From Halothiobacillus sp. (GTDB taxonomy: Bacteria; Pseudomonadota; Gammaproteobacteria; JAAZVP01), in contig JAAZVP010000002.1 in the NCBI GenBank assembly GCA_018623495.1, positions 1 through 64,000 of the forward strand: a stretch of DNA of 64,000 nucleotides, in the 5' to 3' direction. Below are positions 39,376-48,385 of the stretch, in pieces (positions within the stretch are counted from its first letter, which is position 1; each line of letters starts with the position of its first letter). The position numbers were made by a program, and so were the translations under genes. The notes beneath the pieces were generated by a model. The model saw only the letters and a list, made by a program, of their open reading frames with translations. It searched no databases and was not told the origin of the DNA.

Positions 39376-40158
39376 ATGGGCTTTCTCTCGGGCAAGCGCG
39401 CCCTGATCGTGGGCGTGGCCAACGACCGCTCGATCGCCGCCGGCATCGCCAGATCCATGGCCGACCAGGGGGCCGAGCTGGCCTTCACCTACCTCCCGAT
39501 CACCGAGCGGGCCAGGGACAAGGTCGCCAAGGTGGCCGGCGCCTGCGGCTCGGAGATCGTCATCCCCTGCGACGTGGCCAGCGACGAGGACATCGAGCGC
39601 ATGTACGCCGACCTCGGCGAGCACTGGGACGGTTTCGACATCCTCGTCCACTCGGTGGCCTTCGCCAACAAGGACGAGCTCCAGGGCGACTACCTGGAAA
39701 ACGTCACCCGCGAGGGCTTCAAGCTGGCCCACGACATCAGCTCCTACAGCCTCGCCGCGCTGGCCAAGGCGGGCCGGGACAGCTTGCGCGACGGCGGCGC
39801 CGTGGTCACCCTGAGCTACCTGGGCGCCCAGCGGGCCATGCCCAACTACAACGTCATGGGCGTGGCCAAGGCCAGCCTGGAGGCCAACGTGCGCTACGTG
39901 GCCGCCTCCCTGGGCCCGCGCGGCATCCGCGTGAACTCCATCTCGGCCGGCCCCATCCGCACCCTGGCCGCCGCCGGCATCGGCGACTTCCGCAAGTTCC
40001 TGCGCTACGTCGAGGACAACGCCCCGTTGCGGCGCAACGTCACCATCGAGGACGTGGGCAACACCGCGGCCTTCCTCTGCTCGGATCTCGCCGGCGGCAT
40101 CACCGGCGAGAACATCTACGTCGACTCCGGTTACAACACCGTCGGCCTCGCCGAGTGA
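39376..40158 (+). CDS. fabI: Enoyl-ACP reductase (NADH), FabI
   Basis: 260 residues, short-chain dehydrogenase fold with the FabI glycine motif [13 protein letters not shown] (about 13-25) and the Tyr-x6-Lys catalytic pair in YNVMGVAK (about 156-163). It performs the last reduction of each fatty-acid elongation cycle and is the triclosan/isoniazid-class target. AGGAG lies seven bases before ATG 39376; the in-frame extension upstream lies within the promoter region. Confidence 0.95.
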   Translation: MGFLSGKRALIVGVANDRSIAAGIARSMADQGAELAFTYLPITERARDKVAKVAGACGSEIVIPCDVASDEDIERMYADLGEHWDGFDILVHSVAFANKDELQGDYLENVTREGFKLAHDISSYSLAALAKAGRDSLRDGGAVVTLSYLGAQRAMPNYNVMGVAKASLEANVRYVAASLGPRGIRVNSISAGPIRTLAAAGIGDFRKFLRYVEDNAPLRRNVTIEDVGNTAAFLCSDLAGGITGENIYVDSGYNTVGLAE

Positions 40159-40374
40159 GCCTGTCGGGCCGACCGGGTTCTCCCCGCCCCGGGAAGGCCG
40201 GCGCCAACGGCCGGTCCCGCGCGGTCCGAACCTGCTAGGCTCGGCACAGGTGACCGGGAAGATCGAAGGGGCTTGCCGCCAAGATAAAGCCCGTTTAATC
40301 TAGGATAAATATTTCGTGGTGGCGGGAGGGACCCAACCGCCCTCGCTCATCCACTCAAACCGGGGAGTCCAACC

Positions 40375-40455
40375 ATGCTCTTGGCAAGCATCATCATGGC
40401 GGCCGTGATGGGCGTCGCCATCGGGGTGGCGATCTACTTCACCCGCAAGTACTGA
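40375..40455 (+). CDS. Small single-helix membrane peptide (26 residues), unknown
   Basis: A 26-codon frame with a good ribosome site (GGGGAG, seven bases, ATG) and its own strong terminator 38 bases after the stop. The product is a hydrophobic helix (MLLASIIMAAVMGV then AIGVAIYFTRKY) with a basic, aromatic end (YFTRKY), so the C-terminus probably faces the cytoplasm. No family was recognised; size and shape resemble small inner-membrane regulators. It is 216 bases after fabI, and the gap contains TTGCCG (40273-40278) 17 bases before a poor -10 (TAATCT). Confidence 0.6.
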   Translation: MLLASIIMAAVMGVAIGVAIYFTRKY

Positions 40456-40489
40456 CCCGATCCACCCCGACCGGGTCCGGCAAGACAGC

Positions 40490-40522
40490 AAAAGGCCCGC
40501 GCCGATGGCGCGGGCCTTTTTT
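40490..40522 (+). terminator. Terminator after the small-peptide gene, probably bidirectional
   Basis: Perfect 10-bp stem GGCCCGCGCC / GGCGCGGGCC with loop GAT and a run of six T on the + strand. The AAAA on the left flank gives a T-run for the - strand, where it lies 26 bases beyond the ppiD stop, so it can serve both units. Confidence 0.93.
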
Positions 40523-40547
40523 CGCACTCGCCACGGGCCCGCAGCCG

Positions 40548-42458
40548 TCAGTCGAGATCTGCGCTGCGCTCGATGTCGGCGGCGGCCTTGAGGGCCCGCA
40601 GCACCGCGGCGTACTCGTCGCCGCCATTCTGCGAGGCCAGGCGCTGGGCGAGCTGCTCCCGGTCGGCCTCGGACATCCGGGCCGGGTCGCCATCGGCCAC
40701 CGAGACCAACCGCAACACGGCGCGATCGCCGTTGCCCAGCCGGACGCTGGTGAAGGCCGACTCGCCCTCGGTGGAACGGCCCATGGCGAAGGCCGCGTTG
40801 ACCAGCGCCGGCGGCCGGTCACCGGCACCGCGCTCGAGGGTCACCGGGGCCACGTATTGGCCACCCACCTCGCCGGCCAGTTTCTCCGGGACGGCACCGG
40901 AGGCCCAGCGCTCGGTGACCGTCTCGGCGGTCTGCACCAGCCGCTCGCGGATCCGTTGCTCGCGCAGCTGGCGGGTGGCCTGTTCGCGAACCTCTTCGAA
41001 CTCGCGGGGTGCGGCGGGCTCGTGTTCCTCGACCCGGATCACCACCACGCGATTGGCGCCGAGCTCGAGCATCTCGCTGTTGAGGCGCTGCTCGAGGACC
41101 TCGTCACTGAACGCGGCCTTGCGAACGCGGGCATCCGCGGCGATGCCCTCACCGCTCTCGCGGCTGACCCAGTCGCTGTGCTGGATCTCCAGCCCCATGG
41201 CCTCGGCGGCCGGCAGCAGGCTGTCGGGCTGTTCGTAGGTGATCGTGGCCAGCTGCTCGGCCTGGTCGAAGAACATGTTCTCGGCTTCCTTGAGCCGGTA
41301 TTCGGCGACCAGTTTCTCGCGTACCTCGGCCAGCGGCTCGGGTTCCTTGGCCCGCACGTCCTCCGCGCGGATCAGGTGCAGGCCGAACCGGGTGCGCACG
41401 GGCTCGCTGATCTCGCCCGGTTCGAGGGCGTAGAGCGCCTTCTCGAAGGCCTCCACCATCTGGCCGCGCTCGACGACACCCAGTCGGCCGCCCCGCTGGG
41501 CCGACCCCGGGTCGTCGGAGACCTCGCGGGCCACCTTGGCGAACGCCTCGCCTGCTTGAATCCGGGCCCGCAGCTCACGGGCCCGTTCACGGGCTGCCTC
41601 GACTTCCGCCTCGCCGGCATCCTCGGGCAGCTTCAACAGGATGTGGCTCGCCTCGCGAACCTCCTGCTGGCGGATCCGTTCCTGGTACTCGGCGTAGAGC
41701 CGCTCGACCGTGTCCTCGGAAACCGGGACGGTCTCGGCGAGCTTTTCGGCGGAGAGCTCGAGGTAGGCCAGCTTGACGCGCTCCGGGGCGCGGAAGGCAT
41801 CGGCGTTGTCCTCGAAATAGGCGCGCGCATCCGCCTCGCTGATCTCGACCTCGCCGGCGGCGTTCTCCTTCGCCAGGCGGATATAGGCCACCTCGCGCTG
41901 CTGGTCGACCAGCCGCTGGATGTAGTCGATGGTCCGCGGGACCGCGAACCCCGTCTGGCGCACGCCGGCCTGGAGCTGCTGGATCACCAGCGCGCGGCGC
42001 ATGCGGTTTTCGAAATCGGCGCTGGTCATGCCCTGGGAACGCAACTGGGCCTGGTAGACCTCGCTGTCGAACTGGCCGTCCTGCGAGAACGCCTCGAAGG
42101 AGCGGATCACCTGGGCGAGCTCGGCGTCGGAAACGCGCAGGCCCTGTTCCCGGGCCACCTGGGCGAGCAGGGTCTTCTCGATCATCTGCTCGAGCACCTG
42201 GCCCTTGAGGTCCATGCGCTCCAGCAGGCCGGCCGGCATGTTACCGCCGAAGTTGTTGAGGATGGCCTGGCGCTGGCGGGCATACTCGCGGTCGAAGGCG
42301 CGCATGGAGATCTCCTCGCCGTTGACGCTCGCCGCCACGGTATCCTCGCCGCCGCCGAAGTACTGCTGCATCCCCCAGAGGGCGAACGGGATACTGATGA
42401 GGATGACGATCACATAGGCAATCCAGCCTGTCAGGCGCTCGCGAATCGCTAGAAGCAT
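40548..42458 (-). CDS. ppiD: PpiD-like periplasmic folding chaperone
   Basis: 636 residues: one N-terminal membrane anchor (about 14-30, YVIVILISIPFALWGMQ), a SurA_N-type chaperone region (about 35-160; VNGEEISMRAFDREYARQ), and a parvulin-type domain (about 265-365; REASHILLKL, SAQRGGRLGVVERGQMVEAFEKAL). A second diverged parvulin-like part follows. PpiD helps outer-membrane proteins leaving the Sec translocon. Its place beside hupB, lon and clpX matches enteric order. Confidence 0.92.
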   Translation of the reverse strand: MLLAIRERLTGWIAYVIVILISIPFALWGMQQYFGGGEDTVAASVNGEEISMRAFDREYARQRQAILNNFGGNMPAGLLERMDLKGQVLEQMIEKTLLAQVAREQGLRVSDAELAQVIRSFEAFSQDGQFDSEVYQAQLRSQGMTSADFENRMRRALVIQQLQAGVRQTGFAVPRTIDYIQRLVDQQREVAYIRLAKENAAGEVEISEADARAYFEDNADAFRAPERVKLAYLELSAEKLAETVPVSEDTVERLYAEYQERIRQQEVREASHILLKLPEDAGEAEVEAARERARELRARIQAGEAFAKVAREVSDDPGSAQRGGRLGVVERGQMVEAFEKALYALEPGEISEPVRTRFGLHLIRAEDVRAKEPEPLAEVREKLVAEYRLKEAENMFFDQAEQLATITYEQPDSLLPAAEAMGLEIQHSDWVSRESGEGIAADARVRKAAFSDEVLEQRLNSEMLELGANRVVVIRVEEHEPAAPREFEEVREQATRQLREQRIRERLVQTAETVTERWASGAVPEKLAGEVGGQYVAPVTLERGAGDRPPALVNAAFAMGRSTEGESAFTSVRLGNGDRAVLRLVSVADGDPARMSEADREQLAQRLASQNGGDEYAAVLRALKAAADIERSADLD

Positions 42459-42557
42459 CTTCGACCACTCTTGCTCGACGGTATGGGCTACCGGGCCGGT
42501 CTCCCGCGGCCCGGGTCGCAATTATACGGGTGCCCGGCGATGAACGCAGCCGGACAC

Positions 42558-42580
42558 AAAAAAAGCGCCCGAGGGCGCTC
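42558..42580 (-). terminator. Terminator after tRNA-Asp
   Basis: On the - strand: GCGCCC, loop TC, GGGCGC followed by seven T. Twelve bases beyond the 3' end of the tRNA and upstream of ppiD. Confidence 0.85.
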
Positions 42581-42591
42581 TTTCCGATGTC

Positions 42592-42668
42592 TGGCGGACT
42601 GGACGGGACTCGAACCCGCGACCTCCGGCGTGACAGGCCGGCATTCTAACCAGCTGAACTACCAGTCC
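42592..42668 (-). tRNA. tRNA-Asp (GUC)
   Basis: 77 bases including encoded CCA. Acceptor GGACTGG / CCAGTCC, D arm AGTTCAGCTGGTTAGAAT, anticodon loop CTGTCAC giving GTC, T arm GCGGGTTCGAGTCCCGT. All arms pair. It lies between hupB and ppiD. Confidence 0.97.
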
Positions 42669-42693
42669 GGTGCGGAGCGTTGCATTCTAATCG

Positions 42694-42710
42694 AAAACCC
42701 CGCCCCGGGG
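42694..42710 (-). terminator. Weak terminator after hupB
   Basis: On the - strand: CCCCG, loop GGG, CGGGG followed by TTTTC, 36 bases after the hupB stop and before tRNA-Asp. The short stem and four-base T-run suggest partial read-through into the tRNA. Confidence 0.5.
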
Positions 42711-42745
42711 AATGCCCGGCCGGCACTCCCCTCGATCGACGCGTC

Positions 42746-43018
42746 TCAGTTGACGGCGTCCTTCAGCGCCTTGCCCGCCTTGAAGGCCGGCAGCTTGGAG
42801 GCGGGGATGTCGATGGTTTCGCCGGTCCGCGGGTTGCGGCCGGTGCGGGCCTCGCGCTCGCGCACCAGGAAGGTGCCGAAGCCCACCAGGGTCACCTGCT
42901 CGTCGTTCTTCAGAGCGTCTTCGACGGCGTCGATGAAACCGTCGACGGCGCGCCCGGCAGCGGCCTTGGAGATGTCCGCGGATTCGGCAATGGCTTCGAT
43001 CAGCTCGGATTTGTTCAT
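42746..43018 (-). CDS. hupB: HU-type DNA-binding protein
   Basis: 90 residues, standard HU length: [52 protein letters not shown] with the DNA-intercalating arm (RNPRTGE, about 61-67), and [14 protein letters not shown] at the end. It bends DNA and compacts the nucleoid. AAGGA precedes the ATG. The leader is unusually long and structured (see the RNA feature at 43174-43312) and its promoter lies about 325 bases upstream. Confidence 0.96.
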   Translation of the reverse strand: MNKSELIEAIAESADISKAAAGRAVDGFIDAVEDALKNDEQVTLVGFGTFLVREREARTGRNPRTGETIDIPASKLPAFKAGKALKDAVN

Positions 43019-43173
43019 TCGGAATTTCCTTATGATTTGGCGGATTGGCGAAGAAGATGGGCAGTCGGTGAAGAAACCCTGGGGTTACCCCCTGGCGATT
43101 CCCTGGTCTTTTGTTGATGTTGTTATGGAATCCTGGCTGGCGCCGGCACCATCAACGGTGCGGGGCGACACCC

Positions 43174-43312
43174 GGCGACCCCGGGATGGCTCTGGCTGAC
43201 ATCCCACGCCAGTCAAGCCGACCAACGAACCCCTGGGCCGGACCTTACAACACTTCGGGGGCGGCGCCCATCCCGGCGTGCGAATGTCAGCCGGAGACAT
43301 CTCGGGGTCACC
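43174..43312 (-). ncRNA. Candidate structured RNA in the hupB leader
   Basis: Within the 521-base gap between hupB and lon, the - strand transcript can form a long nested rod. Helix A is GGTGACCCCG (43303-43312) with CGGGGTCGCC (43174-43183), ten pairs including one G-T. A symmetric 10/10 internal loop follows. Helix B is GGCTGACAT (43284-43292 read on the - strand) with ATGTCAGCC (43194-43202), nine perfect pairs. A small 3/2 loop then leads to helix C, CACGCC (43275-43280) with GGCGTG (43205-43210). The apical part has further hairpins, including CCGGCC/GGTCGG. It lies directly downstream of a strong promoter. No known RNA family was recognised; it may be a regulatory leader or a separate small RNA. 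Confidence 0.5.
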
Positions 43313-43346
43313 CTGCCTCGCCCGGGTTCCCGGTCACGGATTCGTT

Positions 43347-43374
43347 TTTATACCAACGCTCGGAGGGGTGTCAA
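43347..43374 (-). promoter_or_regulatory. Strong sigma-70 promoter upstream of hupB
   Basis: TTGACA (43369-43374 on the - strand, perfect), a 16-base spacer, TATAAA (43347-43352). Start of transcription would be near 43340, about 322 bases before the hupB ATG and 28 bases before the structured element. Confidence 0.75.
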
Positions 43375-43477
43375 CATCGCGCAGGCCGCGTCGGCATGCG
43401 GATTTCACGCTCCTGAAACGGGCGCCGGGAGCGTTCGCGCGTCACCGGCCCACCGGGGAAGTCCCTGTCTTCCAAAG

Positions 43478-43511
43478 AAAAAACCCCGGTCGACCTGGCG
43501 GTCGTCCGGGG
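43478..43511 (-). terminator. Terminator after lon
   Basis: On the - strand CCCCGG and CCGGGG pair, then a T-T mismatch and GAC/GTC pairs, with a six-base loop and a T6 run. It lies 29 bases beyond the lon stop and upstream of the hupB promoter, so lon and hupB are separate units. Confidence 0.85.
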
Positions 43512-43539
43512 TCCCGGAAGGGCGCGGGCGCCGCGCGGA

Positions 43540-45981
43540 TCAGTGGTGGCGCTGCGCGGTGCGTCCGGACCGCTTGCGCTTGCCGGCGACCGGCGCGGCA
43601 TCGGGGGCGACATCCGCTTCCTGGCCGGGTCGACCGGCGAGCGCGATGTCCAGCACCTCGTCGATCCACTTGACCGGGCGGATGTCGAGCCGCGAGCGGA
43701 CGTCTCTGGGGATCTCGGCCAGGTCCTTCTCGTTCTCGGCCGGGATGAGCACGGTGGTGATCCCCCCACGCAGGGCCGCCAGCAGCTTCTCCTTGAGGCC
43801 GCCGATGGGCAGGACCTCGCCCCGCAGGGTGATCTCCCCGGTCATGGCGACCTCGGCTCGCACCGGCACCCGGGTCAACGCCGAGACCAGCGCGGTGCAC
43901 ATCCCGATGCCCGCGCTGGGGCCGTCCTTGGGGGTGGCGCCCTCGGGCACGTGGATGTGGACGTCGTTCTTTTCGTGGAAGTCCGCCGGCAGCCCGAGGG
44001 CCTCGGCCCGCGACCGCACCACGGTCATCGCGGCATGGATGGATTCCTTCATCACGTCGCCGAGCTGCCCGGTCTGGCTCTGCTTGCCCTTGCCGGGCAT
44101 CACCGCCGCCTCGATGCTCAGCAGTTCTCCGCCCACCTCGGTCCAGGCCAGCCCGGTGACCTGGCCGACCTGGTCGCTCTCCTCGGCCTTGCCGTAGCGA
44201 TAGCGGCGCACGCCCAGATACTTGTCCAGGTTGCGCGAGGAGATCTGCACCTGGCGCTTCTTGCCCTTCTTATCCAGTGCCAGCGACTTGACCACCTTGC
44301 GGCAGATCTTGGCGATCTCCCGCTCGAGGCTGCGCACGCCCGCCTCGCGGGTGTAGTGGCGGATCACGTCGCGGATCGCCGACGGCTGGATCTTGAGCTC
44401 GTCTTCCTTGAGGCCGTTGGCCTTGATCTGCTTGGGCACCAGGTAGCGCTCGGCGATGTTGGTCTTCTCCTCCTCGGTGTAGCCCGGCAGGCGGATGACC
44501 TCCATCCGGTCGAGCAGCGGCTCGGGGATGTTCATGCTGTTGGAGGTGGCGATGAACATCACGTCCGAGAGATCGAGGTCCACCTCCATGTAGTGGTCGT
44601 TGAAGGTGTCGTTCTGCTCGGGGTCGAGCACCTCCAGCAGCGCCGATGCCGGGTCGCCGCGGAAGTCCTGGGCCATCTTGTCGATCTCGTCGAACAAGAA
44701 CAGCGGGTTGCGGGCCTCCACCTTGACCATGTTCTGCACCACCTTGCCCGGCAGCGAGCCGATGTAGGTGCGCCGGTGACCGCGGATCTCGGCCTCGTCG
44801 CGCACCCCGCCCAGCGACATGCGGGTGAACTTGCGGTTGGTGGCACGGGCAATCGAGCGCCCCAGCGAGGTCTTGCCCACGCCGGGCGGGCCCACCAGGC
44901 AGAGAATCGGGCCCTTGACCTTCTTCGCCCGCTGCTGCACAGCGAGATACTCGAGGATGCGTTCCTTGACCTTCTCCAGGCCGTAATGGTCTTCGTCGAG
45001 CACCGCCTCGGCCCGCGCCAGGTCCTTGCGGATGCGCGAGCGCTTCTTCCACGGGTAGTCCACCAGCCACTCGATGTAGTTGCGCACCACCGTGGCCTCG
45101 GCCGACATGGGCGACATCATCTTGAGCTTGTTGAGCTCGGTGGTGGCCTTTTCCCGGGCCTCCTTGGGCATCCCGGCCTCCTCGATGCGCCGCTCGAGTT
45201 CCTCGGTCTCGTTGGGGGCCTCCTCGAGCTCGCCCAGTTCCTTCTGGATGGCCTTCATCTGCTCGTTGAGGTAGTACTCGCGCTGGCTCTTCTCCATCTG
45301 CTGCTTGACGCGACCGCGGATGCGCTTCTCCACCTGCAGGATGTCGAGCTCGGACTCCACCAGCCCCATCAGGTGCTCGATGCGCTCGCGCACGTGGAAG
45401 ATCTCGAGGATGTTCTGTTTCTCCTCGAGCTTGAGCGACATGTGCGCGGCGACGGTGTCGGCCAGCCGCGAGGGGTCGTCGATCCCCTGCAGCGAGGTGA
45501 GGATCTCCGGCGGGACCTTCTTGTTGAGCTTGACGTACTGGTCGAATGCATCGAGCAGGGTACGGGTGTGCACCTCCGCCTCGCGCTCATCCACGACGCC
45601 GGACTCCTCGGCCCTGGAGATGCTGGCAGTGTAGAAGCCCTGCGATTCCACCAGGTCGGCCACGCCGACCCGCTCGCCACCCTCCACCAGCACCTTGAGG
45701 GTGCCGTCGGGCAGCTTGAGCAGCTGGAGAATGGTCGCCAGCGTACCCACGCGATAGATGTCGTCGGCCGCGGGCTCGTCCACCTCGGCGTTCTTCTGGG
45801 CCACCAGCAGGATCTGCTTGTCGTCCTGCATGGCGTTCTCGAGGGCGGTAATCGACTTCTCCCGCCCGACGAAGAGCGGAATCACCATGTGGGGGTAGAC
45901 CACCACGTCGCGCAGGGGCAGGACCGGCACGACCTGGGACCGGCCCGCGATCACCTTGCTTGTGTTTTCGTTGCTCGCCAC
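43540..45981 (-). CDS. lon: Lon ATP-dependent protease
   Basis: 813 residues. The LON N-terminal domain (about 12-205) begins [20 protein letters not shown]. The AAA+ module has Walker [13 protein letters not shown] and Walker [11 protein letters not shown]. The protease domain has catalytic Ser in [11 protein letters not shown] and Lys in [15 protein letters not shown]. It degrades misfolded and regulatory proteins. GTG at 45981 with GAGG seven bases upstream matches the family N-terminus; the frame upstream is non-conserved. Confidence 0.97.
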   Translation of the reverse strand: MASNENTSKVIAGRSQVVPVLPLRDVVVYPHMVIPLFVGREKSITALENAMQDDKQILLVAQKNAEVDEPAADDIYRVGTLATILQLLKLPDGTLKVLVEGGERVGVADLVESQGFYTASISRAEESGVVDEREAEVHTRTLLDAFDQYVKLNKKVPPEILTSLQGIDDPSRLADTVAAHMSLKLEEKQNILEIFHVRERIEHLMGLVESELDILQVEKRIRGRVKQQMEKSQREYYLNEQMKAIQKELGELEEAPNETEELERRIEEAGMPKEAREKATTELNKLKMMSPMSAEATVVRNYIEWLVDYPWKKRSRIRKDLARAEAVLDEDHYGLEKVKERILEYLAVQQRAKKVKGPILCLVGPPGVGKTSLGRSIARATNRKFTRMSLGGVRDEAEIRGHRRTYIGSLPGKVVQNMVKVEARNPLFLFDEIDKMAQDFRGDPASALLEVLDPEQNDTFNDHYMEVDLDLSDVMFIATSNSMNIPEPLLDRMEVIRLPGYTEEEKTNIAERYLVPKQIKANGLKEDELKIQPSAIRDVIRHYTREAGVRSLEREIAKICRKVVKSLALDKKGKKRQVQISSRNLDKYLGVRRYRYGKAEESDQVGQVTGLAWTEVGGELLSIEAAVMPGKGKQSQTGQLGDVMKESIHAAMTVVRSRAEALGLPADFHEKNDVHIHVPEGATPKDGPSAGIGMCTALVSALTRVPVRAEVAMTGEITLRGEVLPIGGLKEKLLAALRGGITTVLIPAENEKDLAEIPRDVRSRLDIRPVKWIDEVLDIALAGRPGQEADVAPDAAPVAGKRKRSGRTAQRHH

Positions 45982-46096
45982 GGATCGACCTCGTGATTGC
46001 GTCTGGAACGGGCCCCGGCCTCGACCGGCGGCCCTCATGGTTCTCAAGTTGGGGGCAGCGGGCGGCAAAAACAACCCCGCCGATGCCGTGCCCATG

Positions 46097-46129
46097 AAAA
46101 AAGGGACCGGGGCCTGACGCCCCGGTCCC
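46097..46129 (-). terminator. Terminator after clpX
   Basis: On the - strand an 11-bp perfect stem GGGACCGGGGC / GCCCCGGTCCC, five-base loop, then six T; 26 bases beyond the clpX stop. It separates clpX from lon. Confidence 0.93.
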
Positions 46130-46154
46130 TCGCTGGCCCGCACCCGGGAGGGAT

Positions 46155-47441
46155 CTACTGGTTGTTGGCCGTGGCCTGCTGCTCGCCGCCCTCGAAGACG
46201 ATGTAGGGCCTGGCCTCGCCGCGGATGACGGCGTCGTCCACCACCACCTTGGCCACACCGTCCATGGAGGGCAGGTCGTACATGGTCTCGAGCAGCACGT
46301 GCTCGATGATGGTGCGCAGCCCGCGGGCCCCCGTCTTGCGTTCCATGGCCTTGCGGGCCACGGCGTGCAGGGCGTCGTCACGCATCTCGAGCTCCACGTC
46401 CTCCATCTCGAAGAGCTTGGTGAACTGCTTGGTGAGCGCGTTCTTGGGCTCGGTGAGGATCTGCACCAGGGCGTCCTCGGTGAGCTCCTCGAGGGTGGCC
46501 ACCACCGGCAGCCGGCCCACGAACTCGGGGATCAGGCCATAGCGCACCAGGTCGTCGGCCTCCACCTCGGCGAGGATCTCGCCCACCGAGCGCGACTCTT
46601 CCTTGCTCTTGACCTCGGCACCGAAGCCGATGCCGCCCTTCTCGGAGCGCTCGCGGATGATCTTGTCCAGGCCGGCGAAGGCGCCACCGACGATGAACAG
46701 CATGTTGCCGGTGTCGATCTGCAAAAACTCCTGCTGCGGGTGCTTGCGCCCGCCCTGCGGCGGGACCGAGGCCACGGTGCCCTCGATCAGCTTCAGCAGG
46801 GCCTGCTGCACGCCCTCGCCGGAGACGTCGCGGGTGATCGACGGGTTGTCCGCCTTGCGCGAGATCTTGTCGATCTCGTCGATGTAGACGATCCCGTTCT
46901 GCGCCTTCTCGACGTCGTAGTCGCAGCTCTGCAGCAGCTTCTGGACGATGTTCTCCACGTCCTCGCCCACGTAACCCGCCTCGGTCAGGGTGGTGGCGTC
47001 GGCGATGGTGAAGGGCACGTCCAGCAGCCGTGCCAGCGTCTCGGCGAGCAGGGTCTTGCCCGAGCCGGTGGGGCCGATGAGCAGGATGTTGCTCTTGGAG
47101 AGCTCCACCTCGTCGTCGGTGGAGCGCACGTCGCCGCGCAGCTCGAGACGCTTGTAGTGGTTGTAGACCGCCACGGAGAGGGTCTTCTTGGCCTGCTCCT
47201 GGCCGATCACGTACTCGTCGAGCACGGACTTGATCTCGTGCGGCGTGGGCAGCTTGCCGCCGCCCTCGGCCCCCTGCTCCTCAATCTCCTCGCGGATGAT
47301 GTCGTTGCAGAGCTCGACGCACTCGTCGCAGATGAACACCGAGGGACCGGCGATCAGCTTGCGGACCTCGTTCTGGCTCTTGCCGCAGAACGAGCAGTAG
47401 AGAATCTTGTCCTGGCCTTTGTCTTCAGTGCCTTCAGTCAT
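46155..47441 (-). CDS. clpX: ClpX, ATPase subunit of the Clp protease
   Basis: 428 residues. The zinc-binding domain has C16, C19, C38 and C41 (CSFCGK ... FICDEC). The AAA+ part has Walker [16 protein letters not shown], Walker [11 protein letters not shown], the pore loop GYVGEDVE, and the ClpP-docking IGF-type loop region ([12 protein letters not shown]). It unfolds substrates for ClpP. Between clpX and clpP lie 250 bases, so the two are not tightly coupled. Confidence 0.97.
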   Translation of the reverse strand: MTEGTEDKGQDKILYCSFCGKSQNEVRKLIAGPSVFICDECVELCNDIIREEIEEQGAEGGGKLPTPHEIKSVLDEYVIGQEQAKKTLSVAVYNHYKRLELRGDVRSTDDEVELSKSNILLIGPTGSGKTLLAETLARLLDVPFTIADATTLTEAGYVGEDVENIVQKLLQSCDYDVEKAQNGIVYIDEIDKISRKADNPSITRDVSGEGVQQALLKLIEGTVASVPPQGGRKHPQQEFLQIDTGNMLFIVGGAFAGLDKIIRERSEKGGIGFGAEVKSKEESRSVGEILAEVEADDLVRYGLIPEFVGRLPVVATLEELTEDALVQILTEPKNALTKQFTKLFEMEDVELEMRDDALHAVARKAMERKTGARGLRTIIEHVLLETMYDLPSMDGVAKVVVDDAVIRGEARPYIVFEGGEQQATANNQ

Positions 47442-47475
47442 CGAGCTGACCTCAACATTCGTCTGGCTGAAACAC

Positions 47476-47510
47476 TGCCGTCATTTGGCCTTGCTTGCAA
47501 GGCGACGGCA
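47476..47510 (-). repeat. Inverted repeat (hairpin) in the clpX leader
   Basis: TGCCGTC (47476-47482) pairs with GACGGCA (47504-47510) and encloses a second perfect arm pair CCTTGC/GCAAGG (47489-47494, 47497-47502). It lies 35-69 bases before the clpX ATG. No T-run follows on either strand, so it is not a simple terminator; it may be an attenuator, RNA-stability element or protein site. Confidence 0.5.
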
Positions 47511-47691
47511 ATGCGTCGCGCCGGGACACCCCCGTCTCCGCGCCTCTGTTCCCTATGACGGCCGAATGGCGGAAATGTTTAGTTCGCGGGGCGTTTCCCG
47601 GCCGGTGCATGCTTGCAGCCTAGCCCAGTCGCGGCGGCGAAAGGACCCGTGATCGGCGGGTCTAATCGTCCCCGGCGACCGGCCGGCTGCC

Positions 47692-48318
47692 TCAGCGACG
47701 GGTGAGGACCTCGTCGATCAGGCCGTACTCGCGGGACTGCTCGGCGCTCATGAAGTTGTCACGCTCGGTGTCCTTCTCGATGGTCTCCAGCGGCTGACCG
47801 GTGTCCTCGGCCAGCAGCCGGTTGAGGCGTTCGCGGACCTTGAGGATCTCCTCGGCGTGGATCTTGAAGTCCGAGGCCTGGCCCTGGAAGCCGCCCAGCG
47901 GCTGGTGGATCATGATCCGCGAATGCGGCAGGCAGTAGCGCTTGCCCTGCGCCCCGCCGGCGAGGAGCACGGCCCCCATGCTGGCCGCCTGGCCCACGCA
48001 CAGGGTGGACACGTCCGGCTTGAGGAACTTCATGGTGTCGTAGATGGCCAGGCCGGCACTGACCGAACCGCCCGGCGAATTGATGTAGACGGAGATGTCC
48101 TTGTCCGGGTTCTCCGACTCCAGGTAGAGCAGCTGGGCGACGATCAGGTTGGCCATGTGGTCCTCGACGGGACCGACCACGAAGATGACTCGCTCCTTGA
48201 GCAGGCGGGAGTAGATGTCGTAGGCACGCTCGCCACGGGCGCTCTGCTCCACGACCATGGGGACCAGGCCCGTTGCCTGCGCGCCGAGCGCGCCATCGAA
48301 TTGCGTGTCGCTGGTCAT
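47692..48318 (-). CDS. clpP: ClpP, protease subunit
   Basis: 208 residues with catalytic Ser in [14 protein letters not shown], His in [13 protein letters not shown] and the Asp region near the C-terminus ([10 protein letters not shown]). N-terminal propeptide is short (before [22 protein letters not shown]). It forms the tetradecameric chamber served by ClpX. Lies 67 bases after tig. Confidence 0.97.
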   Translation of the reverse strand: MTSDTQFDGALGAQATGLVPMVVEQSARGERAYDIYSRLLKERVIFVVGPVEDHMANLIVAQLLYLESENPDKDISVYINSPGGSVSAGLAIYDTMKFLKPDVSTLCVGQAASMGAVLLAGGAQGKRYCLPHSRIMIHQPLGGFQGQASDFKIHAEEILKVRERLNRLLAEDTGQPLETIEKDTERDNFMSAEQSREYGLIDEVLTRR

Positions 48319-48346
48319 TGATAACCCTCGGCGTTGGGATGGGATT

Positions 48347-48372
48347 GCCGGCGCGGACCGACCCGCGCCGGC
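48347..48372. repeat. Inverted repeat between tig and clpP
   Basis: Perfect 10-base arms GCCGGCGCGG / CCGCGCCGGC with a six-base loop, 28 bases before the clpP ATG. No T-run on either side, so it is more likely an intercistronic processing or stability hairpin than a terminator. Confidence 0.5.
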
Positions 48373-48385
48373 CGATTGCGACGGT

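Noticed and set aside
43174..43312. Identity of the hupB leader RNA as 6S, SRP, tmRNA or RNase P RNA
   Set aside because: The rod shape recalls 6S RNA, but none of the conserved bases of these RNAs that I know is present and the gene context is wrong.
45982..46096. Heat-shock (sigma-32) promoter before lon
   Set aside because: CTTGAG is present on the - strand but no CCCCAT-type -10 follows at the right distance.
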